In this document: positions 7,446-8,576 of the stretch, piece after piece
How positions within the stretch are numbered: the first letter of the stretch is position 1
Layout of the letters: every line of letters starts with the position of its first letter
From: Oscillospiraceae bacterium
GTDB taxonomy: Bacteria; Bacillota_A; Clostridia; Oscillospirales; CAG-272
Assembly: GCA_015064195.1 (NCBI GenBank)
Contig: SVSO01000118.1
Span: forward strand, 1-8,576
Length of the DNA: 8,576 nt
Reading direction: 5' to 3'
Made by a program: the position numbers and the translations under genes
The notes under the pieces: generated by a model
The model's database searches: none
What the model saw: the letters and a program-made list of their open reading frames with translations, nothing else
Told to the model about the DNA's origin: nothing

Positions 7446-7464
7446 ATATGTGAAATACACATAT
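7446..7464. repeat. Perfect 7-bp inverted repeat in the leader, possible operator or stem-loop
   Basis: ATATGTG (7446-7452) and CACATAT (7458-7464) are perfectly complementary around a 5-base AAATA spacer. The repeat begins about 10 bases after the -10 box, overlapping or just downstream of the expected transcription start. This fits either a dimeric repressor operator or a 5' RNA hairpin that stabilises the transcript. No regulator gene lies next to it. Confidence 0.45.
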
Positions 7465-7487
7465 ACCAAATAAAAATAATCTTTTCG

Positions 7488-7505
7488 AAAGGATTTTTTA
7501 TCATG
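7488..7505 (+). promoter_or_regulatory. Ribosome site fixing the start at 7503
   Basis: AAAGGA (7488-7493) lies nine bases before ATG at 7503. The open frame extends upstream to a GTG at 7425, but that codon lies inside the promoter, ahead of the expected transcription start, so it cannot be the start. The 7503 start also places a typical signal peptide at the N-terminus. Confidence 0.85.
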
Positions 7506-8312
7506 AGAAGACTTACCTCTTTTGCACTTGCAGCTCTGCTCGCAACCGCTCTGGGCGTATCCGCTTCTGCTCTTGAATTCAAGGCAGCTTCCGGTACTCC
7601 TACCATCGACGGCGTTATGGATGATTGCTACCTCGCAGCTGAAGAAGTTGCTGTTAAGTATCAGTCCTCCGGCACTACCGGCGACGGCAAGACCTATGCT
7701 TCCGCTTACGTTGTATGGGATGCAGACAACATCTACTGCCTCTTCGACGTAACCGACCCGGTTCTCTCTGAGTACCACCACACCACCACTTTCTGGTATT
7801 CTGACTCCGTTGAGTTCTTCATCAACCTCACCGACAGCACTGATGCTGACATCACCACCATCAACGCTGCTCAGTACACCGCAGCTGCAGACCTTCCCGG
7901 CAAGGACAACACCATCTGGAACGGCCGCGGCGGTCACTGGGATGCAAACGTAGCTAACGCTAAGTGGGAATCCAAGAAGACCGATAAGGGCTACATCACT
8001 GAGATGCAGATTCCGTGGGGCGCTGACTACACTCCTAAGGCTGGCGCTAAGATCGGCTGCGTATTCCACATCAACTCTGATGAGGACGGCGTAGTTGAGA
8101 CCCGTGAGGGCGAGTACTTCGCTAACCCTGATCTCGACCAGTCTCAGGCTTGGTCCACCGTTGCTAACTACGACACTCTCGTACTTACCGACGCTGTATA
8201 CGTTCCTCCGGTAGAAGAGTCCGCTACCACCGCTGACGCTGGTGTTATCGCAGCTCTCGCAGCTCTTGCATCCACCGGTGCAGCAGCTCTCTCTCTCAAG
8301 AAGAGAAAGTAA
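7503..8312 (+). CDS. Secreted CBM9/DOMON-like surface protein
   Basis: The 269-residue protein begins with a signal peptide (MRRL, hydrophobic core 7-20, then SASA with likely cleavage near residue 23). One domain of about 200 residues resembles the family 9 carbohydrate-binding/DOMON-like fold. Features are GTPTIDGVMDDCYLAAE near its start, VVWDADNIYCLFDVTDP, and WYSDSVEFFINL, then WESKKTDKGYITEMQIPW, all hallmarks of this fold. Ligand is likely a glycan or sugar end (inferred). The tail has PPVEESATTADAG (235-247), a hydrophobic stretch of about 18 residues and KKRK, the layout of a cell-surface anchor, though a true LPxTG is absent. Codon use favours GCT/GCA, GTT/GTA, ACC and TCC over the GCG/GCC-rich style of the neighbours, suggesting very high expression or a different origin. 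It lies alone between a strong promoter and a strong terminator. No catalytic domain is present. Confidence 0.85.
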   Translation: MRRLTSFALAALLATALGVSASALEFKAASGTPTIDGVMDDCYLAAEEVAVKYQSSGTTGDGKTYASAYVVWDADNIYCLFDVTDPVLSEYHHTTTFWYSDSVEFFINLTDSTDADITTINAAQYTAAADLPGKDNTIWNGRGGHWDANVANAKWESKKTDKGYITEMQIPWGADYTPKAGAKIGCVFHINSDEDGVVETREGEYFANPDLDQSQAWSTVANYDTLVLTDAVYVPPVEESATTADAGVIAALAALASTGAAALSLKKRK

Positions 8313-8355
8313 TTAATTTTTGGCATCATTAAAAACCCTTTCACTTTTAATATGC

Positions 8356-8396
8356 AAAACAGCAATGCCGCCTTTTCAGGCGGCATTGTTGTTTTA
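8356..8396. terminator. Two-way intrinsic terminator between convergent genes
   Basis: Bases 8356-8372 and 8379-8395 pair over 17 positions (one G-T wobble) with a 6-base loop TTTTCA. The core is AATGCCGCC/GGCGGCATT. The right arm runs into TTTT-A-TTTT and the left arm starts with AAAA, so it can stop transcripts on both strands. It ends the surface-protein transcript (stop codon at 8310-8312). It also serves the minus-strand gene, whose TAA stop codon (8394-8396) lies partly within the stem. Confidence 0.92.
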
Positions 8397-8576
8397 TTTT
8401 GCAAGCACCCGCAGAAATTCCCGCACTTCTTCCCCACGATTAAAAGCGCCGAAGCTGACCCGAACCGCGCCGTCACGGATGCCGAGTCTGTCATGGGCCA
8501 GCGGCGCGCAGTGAAGCCCCGCCCGCACCGCGATCTCACGGTCGGCAAGTCTGGCCGCCGTATCCTCCGGTGATTC
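8394..8576 (-). CDS. Class V aminotransferase / cysteine desulfurase-like protein, C-terminal part (partial)
   Basis: Read on the minus strand from the window edge, 60 residues run to TAA at 8394-8396. They include ADREIAVRAGLHCAPLAH, DGAVRVSFGAFN and EEVREFLRVLA, the usual end of class V PLP aminotransferases of the cysteine desulfurase group. The Cys in RAGLHCAP (codon 8508-8510) falls where SufS/Csd-type enzymes carry the catalytic cysteine that takes sulfur from cysteine. The pattern most resembles the Firmicute subfamily often called EF2568-type cysteine desulfurase-like proteins. The PLP lysine and the rest lie outside the window. It is convergent to the surface-protein gene and shares its terminator. 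Exact substrate cannot be told from this fragment. Confidence 0.88.
   Translation of the reverse strand, partial: ESPEDTAARLADREIAVRAGLHCAPLAHDRLGIRDGAVRVSFGAFNRGEEVREFLRVLAK

Noticed and set aside
7425..7502. Upstream GTG start for the surface protein
   Set aside because: The GTG lies between the -35 and -10 boxes, before the likely transcription start. The ATG at 7503 has a ribosome site and begins a signal peptide.
8168..8548. Minus-strand open frame of 126 codons near the window end
   Set aside because: Runs through the terminator and antisense to the surface-protein tail. The adjacent minus frame ending at 8394 carries the desulfurase motifs instead.

Overview
The window reads like the chromosome of a fairly GC-rich member of the Clostridia, probably a gut Oscillospiraceae-type Firmicute. 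Evidence is the AddAB-type (not RecBCD) recombination nuclease, strong AGGAGG-like ribosome sites, sigma-A type promoters (TTGxxx/TATAAT), a trmB start of clostridial type, and a class V cysteine desulfurase-like protein of a Firmicute subgroup. The placement is inferred from protein motifs, not from any search.

Layout. At 1-56 is the last part of an unidentified plus-strand gene. At 88 a well-signalled start opens what looks like trmB (tRNA m7G46 methyltransferase), but after about 37 codons the similarity stops. From about 186-200 the DNA instead encodes, in another frame, the C-terminal tail of AddB, with its C-x2-C-x5-C iron-sulfur cysteines. The two pieces are joined out of frame, so both trmB and addB are broken here. 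This is either a real deletion or rearrangement, or an assembly/cloning chimera. The AddB tail overlaps a complete addA (484-4044) by 8 bases, the normal addB-addA arrangement. A 529-residue sigma-70-like factor with a very long C-terminal extension follows (4112-5701). It carries a strong internal ribosome site exactly at the boundary between the sigma part and the extension.

A clear promoter (5737-5765) then drives a HerA-like ATPase of the YjgR/DUF853 family (5797-7290), closed by a strong hairpin terminator (7300-7325). An AT-rich spacer of about 210 bases holds a long A-tract, an extended -10 promoter and a perfect 7-bp inverted repeat. It precedes a secreted CBM9/DOMON-like surface protein (7503-8312) whose codon use differs visibly from its neighbours and suggests high expression. 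A 17-bp two-way terminator (8356-8396) separates it from the end of a convergent minus-strand class V aminotransferase/cysteine desulfurase-like gene (8394-8576, runs off the window).

How the genes work together. AddA is a double-strand-break repair helicase-nuclease that normally needs AddB, so the broken addB raises the question of whether this locus is functional. The sigma-like factor could be co-transcribed with addA because no convincing terminator lies between them. The DUF853 gene and the CBM9-like gene appear to be separate single-gene transcription units. The most unusual elements are the trmB/addB chimeric joint and the sigma factor fused to a large uncharacterised domain with its own apparent start site.
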